A stretch of 9,762 nucleotides of DNA, taken from the NCBI GenBank assembly GCA_903864395.1, contig CAIPFQ010000053.1:1-9762 (forward strand), in the 5' to 3' direction. Below the pieces are notes generated by a model, which saw only the letters and a program-made list of their open reading frames with translations, was not told the DNA's origin and made no database searches. Positions 1 to 7,214 of this stretch are shown in pieces (position 1 is the first letter of the stretch; each line of letters opens with the position of its first letter). The DNA comes from an uncultured Chlamydiae bacterium. GTDB taxonomy: Bacteria > Chlamydiota > Chlamydiia > Chlamydiales > SM23-39. Both the position numbers and the translations under genes were made by a program.

Positions 1-93
1 AGCTCTTTGCAGGACGAACAAGGCTCTTCGACCCACTTTCTTCGCCAAAAAGAAGAGAGTCATAGAAAAAAAGAAAGAAAAAAACCAGAATAA
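1..93 (+). CDS. sctO: SctO/CdsO-like T3SS stalk protein, C-terminal end (partial)
   Basis: Only the last 30 codons are in the window, in frame 1, ending at TAA 91-93. The peptide is highly charged and lysine/glutamate/arginine rich, ending RKKERKKPE. On its own it would not be identifiable. The call rests on position: the next genes are sctP and sctQ, and in chlamydial T3SS clusters sctO (CT670 type) directly precedes sctP. SctO/YscO proteins are short coiled-coil proteins that link the SctN ATPase to the export gate, and a basic charged tail fits. The tail contains two runs of seven A (66-72 and 78-84). The stop is followed after one base by the Shine-Dalgarno of sctP, so the two genes are probably co-transcribed. 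Confidence 0.6.
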   Translation, partial: SSLQDEQGSSTHFLRQKEESHRKKERKKPE

Positions 94-102
94 AGAGGAA
101 CT

Positions 103-1044
103 ATGTCAACACCACGCATTCCTCCTACCCCAACAGGGAAACGAGACGAAACAACAAAAGCCTCTGAATCGCATCGTCAAAAAATCGATAAAGTCGAAAA
201 AATATCTGAAATCGACGATGAGTCTCGCGCAAAAAAATTTCGAACCTTTGTAGAAGAAGAGGAGCAAGAGGCGAAAGAGCTTCTGCCTACTCCGCTATCC
301 ATTTTCGCTCCATCTTCCAAGGAAGATAAAAACCAAGAAGGGTCTGCCTCTCCTAGAAAAAAACAGGACGCTGAGCCCCTTCCCAACCCTTCTTTTTCTC
401 CACCTCCCTCCGCCCTCCTTCAAAATACAGTCCCAAAGGAGGAAAAAGAAGAAACAGCAAAAGAAAAAACATGCCTGCCTAGGGCAGAAGCCTTTTGGGA
501 AAACAAAGAACCCTTCCTTGAAAAAGAATCAAAAATCATGCAAAAACCTCAGGCCAAGAGCCAATCCGAGTCAAAATCTCCTCCGCCTAAAGGGCGCAAA
601 GAAATTCTCCCCTCCCCTCTTGCTGTCTCTTCAGAGATTACACCCACCCCACAGCCATCGCAAGTCAGCGGAGCTCTTGGACTCAGCGCTGATACTCTTG
701 CCATCTACGCCAAAATCGTGGGAACGATTTCCATCATGGTGTCGCCGATGGGAGATAGCCGCACAGAATTATTTTTGGACTCCCCTGCTTTCGCACACTC
801 TCCCTTTTATGGCGCTTCCATCACCATTGAGCGTTTTTCAAGCGCTCCGTACCAATTAAACATTGAACTTACAGGATCCAATGAGGCGGTGAACCTCTTT
901 AATCAAAACATCCCTAACCTAATGACAGCGTTTCAAAATGGGAAATTTTCCTACACGATCCAGCGAGTGAGCGCTGTCCATAAACCATTATTTCGCCGCA
1001 AAGAAAAACCTACAAACCACGGAAGCAAACAAGGATCACAATGA
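103..1044 (+). CDS. sctP: SctP-like T3SS needle-length / substrate-specificity switch protein
   Basis: This 313-aa protein lies between the sctO tail and sctQ, the place of CT671 in Chlamydia. Residues 1-190 are low-complexity, rich in Pro, Lys, Glu and Ser, and look disordered, as expected for the ruler part of YscP/SctP proteins. Residues about 191-295 form a compact folded region (LGLSADTLAIYAKIVG at the start, then alternating strands, ending near FSYTIQRVSAV) that fits the C-terminal T3S4 switch domain, which contacts SctU and stops needle export. SctP rulers are poorly conserved in sequence, so the call relies on architecture and synteny. The ATG at 103 has GAGGA at 95-99, three bases upstream. 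The stop overlaps the sctQ start (ATGA, 1041-1044), implying translational coupling. Confidence 0.72.
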   Translation: MSTPRIPPTPTGKRDETTKASESHRQKIDKVEKISEIDDESRAKKFRTFVEEEEQEAKELLPTPLSIFAPSSKEDKNQEGSASPRKKQDAEPLPNPSFSPPPSALLQNTVPKEEKEETAKEKTCLPRAEAFWENKEPFLEKESKIMQKPQAKSQSESKSPPPKGRKEILPSPLAVSSEITPTPQPSQVSGALGLSADTLAIYAKIVGTISIMVSPMGDSRTELFLDSPAFAHSPFYGASITIERFSSAPYQLNIELTGSNEAVNLFNQNIPNLMTAFQNGKFSYTIQRVSAVHKPLFRRKEKPTNHGSKQGSQ

Positions 1045-2141
1045 AAGACACTCATGCACAGCTCTCTTGGATCAAACGGGCCAACGCCCTTTTTCCAGAA
1101 GCCCTTGAAATTCCTTTATTTGGCAAGGCGCCCCCTTTTGATTGGCATACTCTCTCTTCAAAACTTGCGAACAGATTTGAAACAGAAAATTTTTCTATTC
1201 GTCCCTTGGAGCAAGGCTGGAGCCTTGGGAAAGAGATCCGCGAAAATTTAAAACCTAAGCATTTTGTGGCGGCTATTTTTTTTAGCCCTTTAAAAACACC
1301 TCTTTATTTCGCTCTTCCAAAGGCGGATAAAAACAAACTCGCTACATGGATGATGCAAGAAAAAGCAAAAAGCCCCATTCCAGAGCCTATCAAAGAGAGT
1401 TTTTGTCGTTTTCTTTTGCTAGAGGTCTTGGAAGCGGCGTCTCTCTTAACCCCATGCTCCAAACTAAGTCCTTTTTTAGGGGAAGGAGGAGAAATTCCAG
1501 AAGAGAGCGCCTTTTGCATTGATATGGAAATCGCCTCTGGAGAAATCTCTTGTTGGGGGAAGCTCATTCTTCCCGCTTCGTTTCGCAAAGAATGGATTGC
1601 CCATTTTTCGCATCCTACAACAAAACCTTTCTTGAGGGATTCTGCAAAAACGCTCGAAATTCCCCTAAGCCTCACTGTCGGCTCAGTCTCTTTATCGCAA
1701 GAGGAATGGAGTCAGTTAGCTCTGGGAGATTTTTTAATCCTCGATCAAGACTCTTACGGATCTGAACAGCTCGGTGAGCTTTGCTCTGCCAATCAGCCTC
1801 TGTTTCGCGTGACAATAGAACAGCAAAAAATTAAAATTCTAAATCATGCTTTTACCCCACAGGAATTTATGAAAGAAAAAACCCCATCTCCTTTGGCTTC
1901 TGCGGAGATAAATGAAACGTTTAGTGCCATTAAAGACGTTCCTCTCCACCTCGTTGTAGAGATCGCCTCTTTGACTCTTTCCTTGGAGAAGTTAACACAG
2001 CTCGTTCCTGGCAATACGTTAGAATTGCCTACCCTGCCAGATCAGGGCGTTGCTCTAACAGTCAATGGAAAAAAAGTGGCGCGAGGAGAACTTCTTCTGC
2101 TCGGAGAGTCTCTCGGAGTGCGAATTCTTGAAATAGGTTGA
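1041..2141 (+). CDS. sctQ: SctQ (CdsQ) T3SS cytoplasmic C-ring / sorting platform protein
   Basis: The 366-aa length is close to chlamydial CdsQ (CT672). The N-terminal half is divergent, as in SctQ proteins. Two SpoA (FliM/FliN C-terminal type) domains can be seen: SpoA1 at about 206-268 (IPLSLTVGSVSLSQEEWSQL, then GDFLILD) and SpoA2 at about 300-364 (PLHLVVEIASLTLSLEKL, then PGNTLELP, VNGKKVARGELLLLGESLG, RILEI). SpoA2 shows the standard FliN pattern of a hydrophobic strand, L-x-x-L-x-x-G-x-x-L-x-L and G-x-x-V-A-x-G-E-L. SctQ forms the cytoplasmic pods that recruit SctL-SctN and chaperone-effector complexes. The ATG at 1041 has AAGGA at 1031-1035, five bases upstream, and overlaps the sctP stop by four bases. 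A T8 run lies at 1276-1283. Confidence 0.85.
   Translation: MKDTHAQLSWIKRANALFPEALEIPLFGKAPPFDWHTLSSKLANRFETENFSIRPLEQGWSLGKEIRENLKPKHFVAAIFFSPLKTPLYFALPKADKNKLATWMMQEKAKSPIPEPIKESFCRFLLLEVLEAASLLTPCSKLSPFLGEGGEIPEESAFCIDMEIASGEISCWGKLILPASFRKEWIAHFSHPTTKPFLRDSAKTLEIPLSLTVGSVSLSQEEWSQLALGDFLILDQDSYGSEQLGELCSANQPLFRVTIEQQKIKILNHAFTPQEFMKEKTPSPLASAEINETFSAIKDVPLHLVVEIASLTLSLEKLTQLVPGNTLELPTLPDQGVALTVNGKKVARGELLLLGESLGVRILEIG
1869..2141 (+). CDS. Possible internally initiated SctQ-C (SpoA2-only) product
   Basis: An in-frame ATG (Met277 of SctQ) is preceded by AGGA at 1861-1864, four bases away. The same short spacing (3-5 bases) is used by sctP, sctQ and sctC in this window. Translation from here would give a 90-aa polypeptide made of a short linker plus the whole SpoA2 domain. 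In Yersinia (YscQ), Salmonella (SpaO) and Shigella (Spa33), internal initiation in sctQ is known to give a C-terminal product of about this size, which assembles with full-length SctQ. The position, at the linker between SpoA1 and SpoA2, is the same here. Initiation here is inferred, not shown. Confidence 0.42.
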   Translation: MKEKTPSPLASAEINETFSAIKDVPLHLVVEIASLTLSLEKLTQLVPGNTLELPTLPDQGVALTVNGKKVARGELLLLGESLGVRILEIG

Positions 2142-2252
2142 ACTTCTTTGCTAAAACCGTTAGACTCCCTTCTGTTCCCCCTAAGGGAATCCTAATTCAA
2201 TAGGAAATATTGCATAAAACGTCGTGGTAATTTACGATCCGAAAAAGGATGT
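2138..2252 (+). promoter_or_regulatory. sctQ-sctC gap with weak sigma-70-like promoter and small hairpin
   Basis: This is the only sizeable non-coding gap inside the T3SS block. A candidate promoter has -35 TTGAAC (2138-2143, over the sctQ stop), a 17-bp spacer and -10 TAGACT (2161-2166), with 8 of 12 consensus matches. It would give a leader of about 80 nt. A short hairpin follows: TTCCC (2175-2179) pairs with GGGAA (2185-2189), and TCCTA/TAGGA pairs at 2190-2205. No T-run follows, so these do not look like a terminator. The sctC Shine-Dalgarno AAGGA (2245-2249) lies three bases before the ATG at 2253. The gap sits where Chlamydia carries the pkn5 kinase gene. Confidence 0.28.
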
Positions 2253-5200
2253 ATGGTTGATTATATAAAGAACTTTTTCTCTATCCTCTCTCTCCTCGTC
2301 TCTCCCCTTCTCTTCGCTGTTGAGGATGCTTCCCTGTTCACAATGGCGCCCTCTCTTCACAAAACCGAAGAAGAAGTTCTTGCCCCTGCAAAAGACGGGT
2401 ACACAATCAACTACAACACTGTCTCCATGGTCGAATACCTTCGATTTGCGAGCAAAATTTGCAGCATAAATTTTATTTTTGACGAAGCGGATCTCGGCTT
2501 CACTGTCTCTGTCGTATCAGATGCGCCGATCACGCCAGACAATGTGATGGCAACGCTACTCCAGGTTTTGCGCATTCACGGACTGTCTCTCTTAGAGCAG
2601 GGCAATAATCTTGTCATTCATCAGTCGCCAGATGTCGCGCAAATAGCCACCCTTGTGACTGAAAAGGGGCAAGAGAAACGCTCTCCGATCGTAACGCGAA
2701 TTTTTCGCACCTCGAACGTAAAAGCCGATTCCATCGCAGGGATCATTCGTCCGATGATTTCGCGCAGCGCTCTTTTAGAAGTTCTTCAAGAAACAAAACA
2801 AATCATTCTCACGGATGTGACGGCCAATGTCGATAAAGTCGCAGCGCTCATTGAAATTCTAGATTCTCCGCACAACCAGTTGAGCGTTCGAACCTACACG
2901 GCTTTACACAACAACCCAGAAACCTTGATCGACCTTTGCAATCGAATCATGGCGCCTTTCGCACAAGGGAACCCCTTTCTTCTCGTCCCTCAGCTTGCGG
3001 TCAATGAAATTTTCATTGTCTCCACGGCCGATCTCATTGAACAAACGTTAGCTCTTTTAAATAATTTGGACACTCCTCCAAAGAAAGAAATTCTCTCTGG
3101 CGCAAAACTCAAGGGAGAAAATATTTTTGTCTACAAAACGCTCCATCGATCGGGCGATGAGATCCTTTCTGGATTAATGAATATCGCGAAAAATTTGCAA
3201 GAATCGGGGCTTCCAGAAGGAGATTTGATCTCTGTCATGAAATCGGCAAAGGCCATTCCTGAAACCCACTCCATTACCTTCGTTGGATCTCCCCAATCTC
3301 TTGAAAAAATCAAAGAATTTTTGCTTGTCATCGATGTTTCTGGCAAAGGGGAAGGTGGCACGACAATTCCTCTGAGCAACCAATTTTTCATCTATAAACC
3401 TGTGCAGCAAAAGGGAGAGTCTCTCGCCAAATCCATCCAAGAAATCGCGCAAGATCTCAAATCGGACAGTTTTCATGACCCCGCTTTTTTACGCACTTTG
3501 GAGAGCATGAAGTATGTAAAAGCGACCAATTCTCTCCTTTTTACAGGAGATGCCACCTCCCTCAAACGACTCGAATCTTTAATTGGAACGCTTGAAGCGC
3601 GCAGCGATGCGCCAACAAAGCCCACCTACTACATTTATAAATTACAGGCCGCTTCAGGGGAGATCGTAGAAGAAGATCTTCAGCATTTAGCGAAAACGCT
3701 AAAGACGAGCGAAATGAAAGAGGACAAAGTAACGGCCGTCATCGAAAAAATGCGTTACGTCAAAGAAACCAATTCGCTTCTTCTCACAGGGGATCCTACA
3801 GCCATTGAAGAGGTCAAAAAGCTCATCGCGGAATACGACTACCCGCGCACGGAACCAGAGGCGCCGAGCAGTCATTTCTTTCTCTATAAGCCGCACCATC
3901 AAACGGCCGCACAAATTGAAAAATCTTTGCGCGACCTAGCTGCGAATTTAAAAAAAGCGGGCCTTGTAGACAGATCTTTTCTCTCTACAATTGATGGAAT
4001 GAAATATGTAGAGACGACAAACTCGCTCATTTTCACAGGCAATCCTGACGCGATTCAAAAAATTCAGTCGCTCTTAAAAGATATTGACACGCCGCCGAAA
4101 GAACACGCGCCGATCCAGCACATTGGACAGACGACCTTTCTCCTTTATAAGCTCAAGGCTGCGGGAGGCTCCGAGATTGTCAGTTCAATCAAAACAATGA
4201 CGGCGAACCTAAAAGCGGGAAAAACAGCGGATGCCGATTTTTTAGCCGCTTTAAACTCGATGAAATATGTGAAAGAAACGAACTCTCTTTTTTTCACTGG
4301 AACCGAGACAGCTTTAGCAAAAGTGCAAGGGCTCGTCGAACAATTCGATGTTTCCTCTCTTGCCCCTGCCGCCCCAGCTCCTGAAAAACCCTTGCAAGCT
4401 GGCCTGAGCCATTTTTATTTATACAAGTCAATCACCCTGCCTGCGGCCGATCTTGAAAAATTATTAAATGATTTTGCAGGCAATCTTCGCTCAAGCGGTC
4501 TGACAGATCCTGAGCTTTTTTCAGCCATTCACTCAATGCGCTATATAGTCGCCACGCAGTCCCTGGTGTTCACGGGGACACCAAAAGCTCTCAAACAAAT
4601 TGAAGAACTGGTCAAGGCGTTCGATGTCCCTTCGAACGCCACGGGAAAAATTGCGACCTCTTCGGCAGACTCTCCGATTCAGGCGATTGATAATACGAGC
4701 TTTTTAGTCTATAAGCTCCAATTTCATAAGGGCGACGAAATCCAGGGCGCTCTCAAACAAATTTCTAGAGACCTTTTGCAAACAAGCACAGCCGTCAACC
4801 AAAATCTCTTAAACTCCATCAATTCAGTGCAATGGCTGAATGTGACGAACTCTCTTCTCATCTCGGGAGATCAGGACACGTTGACACGGCTAAAAGAGCT
4901 GATTAAAAATCTCGATATTCCGCTCAAACAGGTGTTTATCGAAATTCTTGTCATTGAAACAACGCTTTCGAATGCGCTTCTTTTTGGTCTTGAGTGGGGA
5001 GGGAACTACAATTTCAATAATCGATTTGGAATCAGCTCGTTTAACACCACGCCAGGGGTCAATCAGCAAAATCCACAATTCGATCAATTCATACAGAAAC
5101 TCTCGGGGCTCACTCCGCCAGCACCTCCCACTCCGATTGGAAATATTCCTCCTGTATCAGGCTTTGATCTCGGGGTCATTGGAGAGGTGATCAAGCACAA

Positions 5201-5894
5201 TGGCAATACATTCCTCACCATTGGCTCCCTCCTCACAGCTCTTCAAGCGGACACAGAAACTTCGATCATCACCTCGACGAAATTGCTCGGACAAGATGGC
5301 CACACCTCTTCCATTTTCTCTGGTTCCAATATTCCTTTTACAGGGTCTTTTGTGAATAATACGACGACAGGGGCCACAATTCTCACATCCAACATTGAGT
5401 ATCGAGATATTGGGGTGAACCTGACCATTACGCCTGTATTGGGCAATTCCGATATCGTCACTCTCGATATCAGTCTCGACCGCTCCCAGACAGCGACAGA
5501 CATTACGGGACAAAACCAGCTGAATTTTCAGTCGCAAACGGCCAATGGGATTATCACAAGTAAAACGACGATGCAGACAACCGTCCACGTTCCAGATCGC
5601 AATTTTTTGGTTCTCAGCGGATTTGTCAACAATTCGAATACGAAGGTCAATCAAGGCATCCCTTGCCTCGGCGGGCTCCCTGTCATTGGCGCGGCTTTTT
5701 CTCAACAGAACAATACGGTCTCCACGCAAAACATCGTCATCTTCTTAAGGCCCTACATTACAAATTCCATTGATGACATGCGGCGCCTCACATCGGACCA
5801 AGAAAATTTCTTCCGCGATCTTGCAGGAACGCCATTTCTTGAGCAGAGTTATAATGAAGCTGTGGAATTGATCAAGACCATTGACGATGAATAA
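2253..5894 (+). CDS. sctC: SctC (CdsC) T3SS outer-membrane secretin with seven extra tandem modules
   Basis: The 1213-aa protein forms the outer-membrane ring of the injectisome. Residues 1-22 are a Sec signal peptide (hydrophobic core FFSILSLLVSPLLF, likely cut after FA, before VEDA). An N0-like domain spans about 47-123, an N1-like domain 145-205 (IFRTSNVKADSIAGIIRPMI type) and an N2-like domain 212-275. Seven tandem modules occupy 290-890. The secretin pore domain runs from about 894 (VFIEILVIETTLSNALLFGLEWGG) to about 1165 and ends in the classical signature V1113-PDRNFLVLSGFV and GIPCLGGLPVIG from 1135. A short helical tail (SDQENFFRDL to the end) could bind a pilotin. It is longer than Chlamydia CdsC (about 920 aa from memory) and about twice Yersinia YscC. 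The start is fixed by the signal peptide and AAGGA three bases upstream. The stop codon overlaps the next gene by eight bases. Confidence 0.95.
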   Translation: MVDYIKNFFSILSLLVSPLLFAVEDASLFTMAPSLHKTEEEVLAPAKDGYTINYNTVSMVEYLRFASKICSINFIFDEADLGFTVSVVSDAPITPDNVMATLLQVLRIHGLSLLEQGNNLVIHQSPDVAQIATLVTEKGQEKRSPIVTRIFRTSNVKADSIAGIIRPMISRSALLEVLQETKQIILTDVTANVDKVAALIEILDSPHNQLSVRTYTALHNNPETLIDLCNRIMAPFAQGNPFLLVPQLAVNEIFIVSTADLIEQTLALLNNLDTPPKKEILSGAKLKGENIFVYKTLHRSGDEILSGLMNIAKNLQESGLPEGDLISVMKSAKAIPETHSITFVGSPQSLEKIKEFLLVIDVSGKGEGGTTIPLSNQFFIYKPVQQKGESLAKSIQEIAQDLKSDSFHDPAFLRTLESMKYVKATNSLLFTGDATSLKRLESLIGTLEARSDAPTKPTYYIYKLQAASGEIVEEDLQHLAKTLKTSEMKEDKVTAVIEKMRYVKETNSLLLTGDPTAIEEVKKLIAEYDYPRTEPEAPSSHFFLYKPHHQTAAQIEKSLRDLAANLKKAGLVDRSFLSTIDGMKYVETTNSLIFTGNPDAIQKIQSLLKDIDTPPKEHAPIQHIGQTTFLLYKLKAAGGSEIVSSIKTMTANLKAGKTADADFLAALNSMKYVKETNSLFFTGTETALAKVQGLVEQFDVSSLAPAAPAPEKPLQAGLSHFYLYKSITLPAADLEKLLNDFAGNLRSSGLTDPELFSAIHSMRYIVATQSLVFTGTPKALKQIEELVKAFDVPSNATGKIATSSADSPIQAIDNTSFLVYKLQFHKGDEIQGALKQISRDLLQTSTAVNQNLLNSINSVQWLNVTNSLLISGDQDTLTRLKELIKNLDIPLKQVFIEILVIETTLSNALLFGLEWGGNYNFNNRFGISSFNTTPGVNQQNPQFDQFIQKLSGLTPPAPPTPIGNIPPVSGFDLGVIGEVIKHNGNTFLTIGSLLTALQADTETSIITSTKLLGQDGHTSSIFSGSNIPFTGSFVNNTTTGATILTSNIEYRDIGVNLTITPVLGNSDIVTLDISLDRSQTATDITGQNQLNFQSQTANGIITSKTTMQTTVHVPDRNFLVLSGFVNNSNTKVNQGIPCLGGLPVIGAAFSQQNNTVSTQNIVIFLRPYITNSIDDMRRLTSDQENFFRDLAGTPFLEQSYNEAVELIKTIDDE
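3120..4922 (+). repeat. Seven tandem protein modules inside SctC
   Basis: By eye the modules start at residues 290, 377, 458, 541, 627, 719 and 815, corresponding to nucleotides 3120, 3381, 3624, 3873, 4131, 4407 and 4695; the last ends near 4922. Each opens with a strand of type FFxYK, followed by a helix (xIxxSLxxIAxxLK), a variable acidic stretch (about DxxFLxxL), a core strand pair SMKYVKxTNSLLFTG, and a helix (xALxxIxxLIxxxD) ending in a Pro/Ala/Ser-rich linker of varied length. This is the alpha-beta pattern of secretin N-domains (N1/N3-like). The core is strongly conserved in modules 2-5, weaker in 1 and 6, and most altered in 7 (SVQWLNVTNSLLISG). Codons differ between copies, so the duplications are old or under amino-acid-level selection. 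Confidence 0.88.
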
Positions 5895-6834
5895 CTCCCT
5901 TCTTTGCTTATTTCTTCTTGTGTTCACGGCCTCTTGCTATCGCGTGTCAGATCATATTGATCCGAAGGTCAATTGCCAACTGCAAGACAGGCACTTACAA
6001 AATCTTACCAGCGCTTTTGCTCCGCTCAGCGCAGAAGAAAGAAGCTCGGATTGGGGCAAAGAGTGTCTCATCGCGATGGCATTTGCCCAAGAGCTCGATT
6101 TATATCGCGCTGTTTCGACCTATAAGAGAGCCGCTATTCTCATTTCTCCCGAAGAGTCAGAGCGTCTATTAGAAATTCAATACGACACTCTCTTTTGTTA
6201 TTTTTTAGGAAAAAGGTATGAAGACGCCCTCGTCGCTTTTGAAAAAAGCTCTCTGGCTTATGTCGACAAAACTTTTCCAGCGTACCGAGATCTTCTTCTC
6301 ATTCTCTATGAATGCTATCGAGAAATGGATTGTCCAGAAAAGCAGGCGGTAATTTTGGAAATGATGCAAAAAATCGATCCCAATACAGCCGAGCAAATGC
6401 AGTTATCGCGAGCGATGCGCGAGGGAAATCTCGCACAAGTGGAGTCTTTTGCAAATGATTTTCATGGGGACTCCTATCTCAACCAGTTTCTTTGTCATTA
6501 CGAATTAAAAAAAAAGTCTGTCGCTAAAGCGCAAATGTTCAATGCCCTCTGTCCAGGCGCAGGCTATCTCTATATTGGACAAAAAAAATCTGCCGCAACC
6601 GCATTTTTACTCAACGGTCTTTTTCTTGCTGCGGCCTATGAATTTTTTCATCACGACCACGCAGTGGGCGGAATCATTACTCTCAGCTTTGAAGCTGGGT
6701 GGTATTTTGGCGGCATTTATGGCGCTGGACAAGAGGCAAAATATTACAACGAGCGCCTCTACGAAAAAAGTGCCAGCGTAACCCTCGGCGAGCGCAATTT
6801 ATTTCCTGTTTTAATGCTGGAGCATACATTTTGA
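5887..6834 (+). CDS. TPR-like lipoprotein with hydrophobic C-terminal segment, coupled to sctC
   Basis: I take ATG 5887 rather than TTG 5881, giving 315 aa. It overlaps the sctC stop by eight bases with no convincing Shine-Dalgarno of its own, so translation is probably coupled to sctC. Residues 1-16 are a signal peptide leading to Cys17 (VFTASC), a slightly unusual lipobox, so it is probably a lipoprotein. Residues about 55-205 are helical pairs resembling TPR/Sel1-type repeats (MAFAQELDLYRAVSTYKRAA; CYFLGKRYEDALVAFEKSS). Residues 221-231 read LCPGAGYLYIG, followed by hydrophobic segments at 234-251 and 258-280, the pattern of small P-G-x-G-x-x-Y-x-G membrane domains (TM2/DUF5683-like). I do not recognise a named family. 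A role with SctC (pilotin-like) or with the following YidD-like protein is inferred from position. It contains A9 (6507-6515) and A8 (6581-6588) runs. Confidence 0.82.
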   Translation: MNNSLLCLFLLVFTASCYRVSDHIDPKVNCQLQDRHLQNLTSAFAPLSAEERSSDWGKECLIAMAFAQELDLYRAVSTYKRAAILISPEESERLLEIQYDTLFCYFLGKRYEDALVAFEKSSLAYVDKTFPAYRDLLLILYECYREMDCPEKQAVILEMMQKIDPNTAEQMQLSRAMREGNLAQVESFANDFHGDSYLNQFLCHYELKKKSVAKAQMFNALCPGAGYLYIGQKKSAATAFLLNGLFLAAAYEFFHHDHAVGGIITLSFEAGWYFGGIYGAGQEAKYYNERLYEKSASVTLGERNLFPVLMLEHTF

Positions 6835-7214
6835 AAATTCTTATCCTCTTTCTGTTTCCTCTGACTCTCCTTGCAATGCCTGGATACTTTGAGCCTTGGG
6901 GCAAAGACAGCGATCTACGAGCGCCTATTCCGAAAGCAATCGTACAAAAGCCTTCGATCGCAGTGCGTCTTGCCGATGCGGTCATCCGCTTTAAACAAGA
7001 AGTCATTTCTCCCGTAGATGGGCCGCGAAGCCATTTTCGCCCAAGCTCCTCGCGCTATATGCAACTGGCCATGCAGCGCTATGGCTTTTGCAAAGGGTTT
7101 GTGATGGGCTGTGATCGGCTGCTACGTGAAAACGATGAAGAGTGGGTCTATCGCACCATTGAAATTGACGGAAAAATTTTCAAGTACGATCCCGCTTGGG
7201 AAAACAAGTATTAG
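6831..7214 (+). CDS. YidD-like protein with N-terminal signal segment, cysteines lost
   Basis: This 127-aa protein most likely starts at TTG 6831, which overlaps the upstream TGA (TTGA) and has GGAG at 6819-6822. That start gives a clear hydrophobic N-terminus (residues 2-15, KILILFLFPLTLLA), either a cleavable signal peptide or an anchor. Residues about 46-100 match the YidD (DUF37) pattern: a helix AVIRFKQEVISP, then GPRSHFRPSSSRY at 64-76, then a helix AMQRYGFCKGFVMGCDRLLR at 80-99, and a tail ending YDPAWENKY, resembling the family's G-Y-D-P-V motif. Typical YidD is about 70-85 aa, assists YidC-dependent membrane insertion, and has C-R-F-x-P-T-C-S. Here both cysteines are serine and the R-C-H-P-W motif is absent. 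It may act outside the cytoplasm with the lipoprotein encoded just upstream. Confidence 0.78.
   Translation: MKILILFLFPLTLLAMPGYFEPWGKDSDLRAPIPKAIVQKPSIAVRLADAVIRFKQEVISPVDGPRSHFRPSSSRYMQLAMQRYGFCKGFVMGCDRLLRENDEEWVYRTIEIDGKIFKYDPAWENKY

Noticed and set aside
518..859. 113-aa + strand frame inside sctP
   Set aside because: Out of frame with the better supported sctP, no ribosome site, composition typical of a shifted Pro/Lys-rich coding region.
2210..2238. Promoter TTGCAT-17 bp-TACGAT before sctC
   Set aside because: It would start transcription inside or next to the Shine-Dalgarno, leaving almost no leader, and it matches the consensus less well than TTGAAC-17-TAGACT.
3120..4922. Seven repeats as DNA-level tandem repeat or assembly artefact
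   Set aside because: Copies are clearly different in codons and linker lengths; similarity is at protein level, as for true domain duplication.
5157..5729. 190-aa open frame on the - strand inside sctC
   Set aside because: It is fully antisense to the conserved secretin pore domain, has no family-like sequence, and is rich in Arg/Cys/Ile as expected from a shadow frame.
6699..6830. Upstream extension of the YidD-like frame (ATG at 6699)
   Set aside because: It lies inside the conserved C-terminal domain of the lipoprotein gene; TTG 6831 with GGAG and an immediate hydrophobic signal is a better start.
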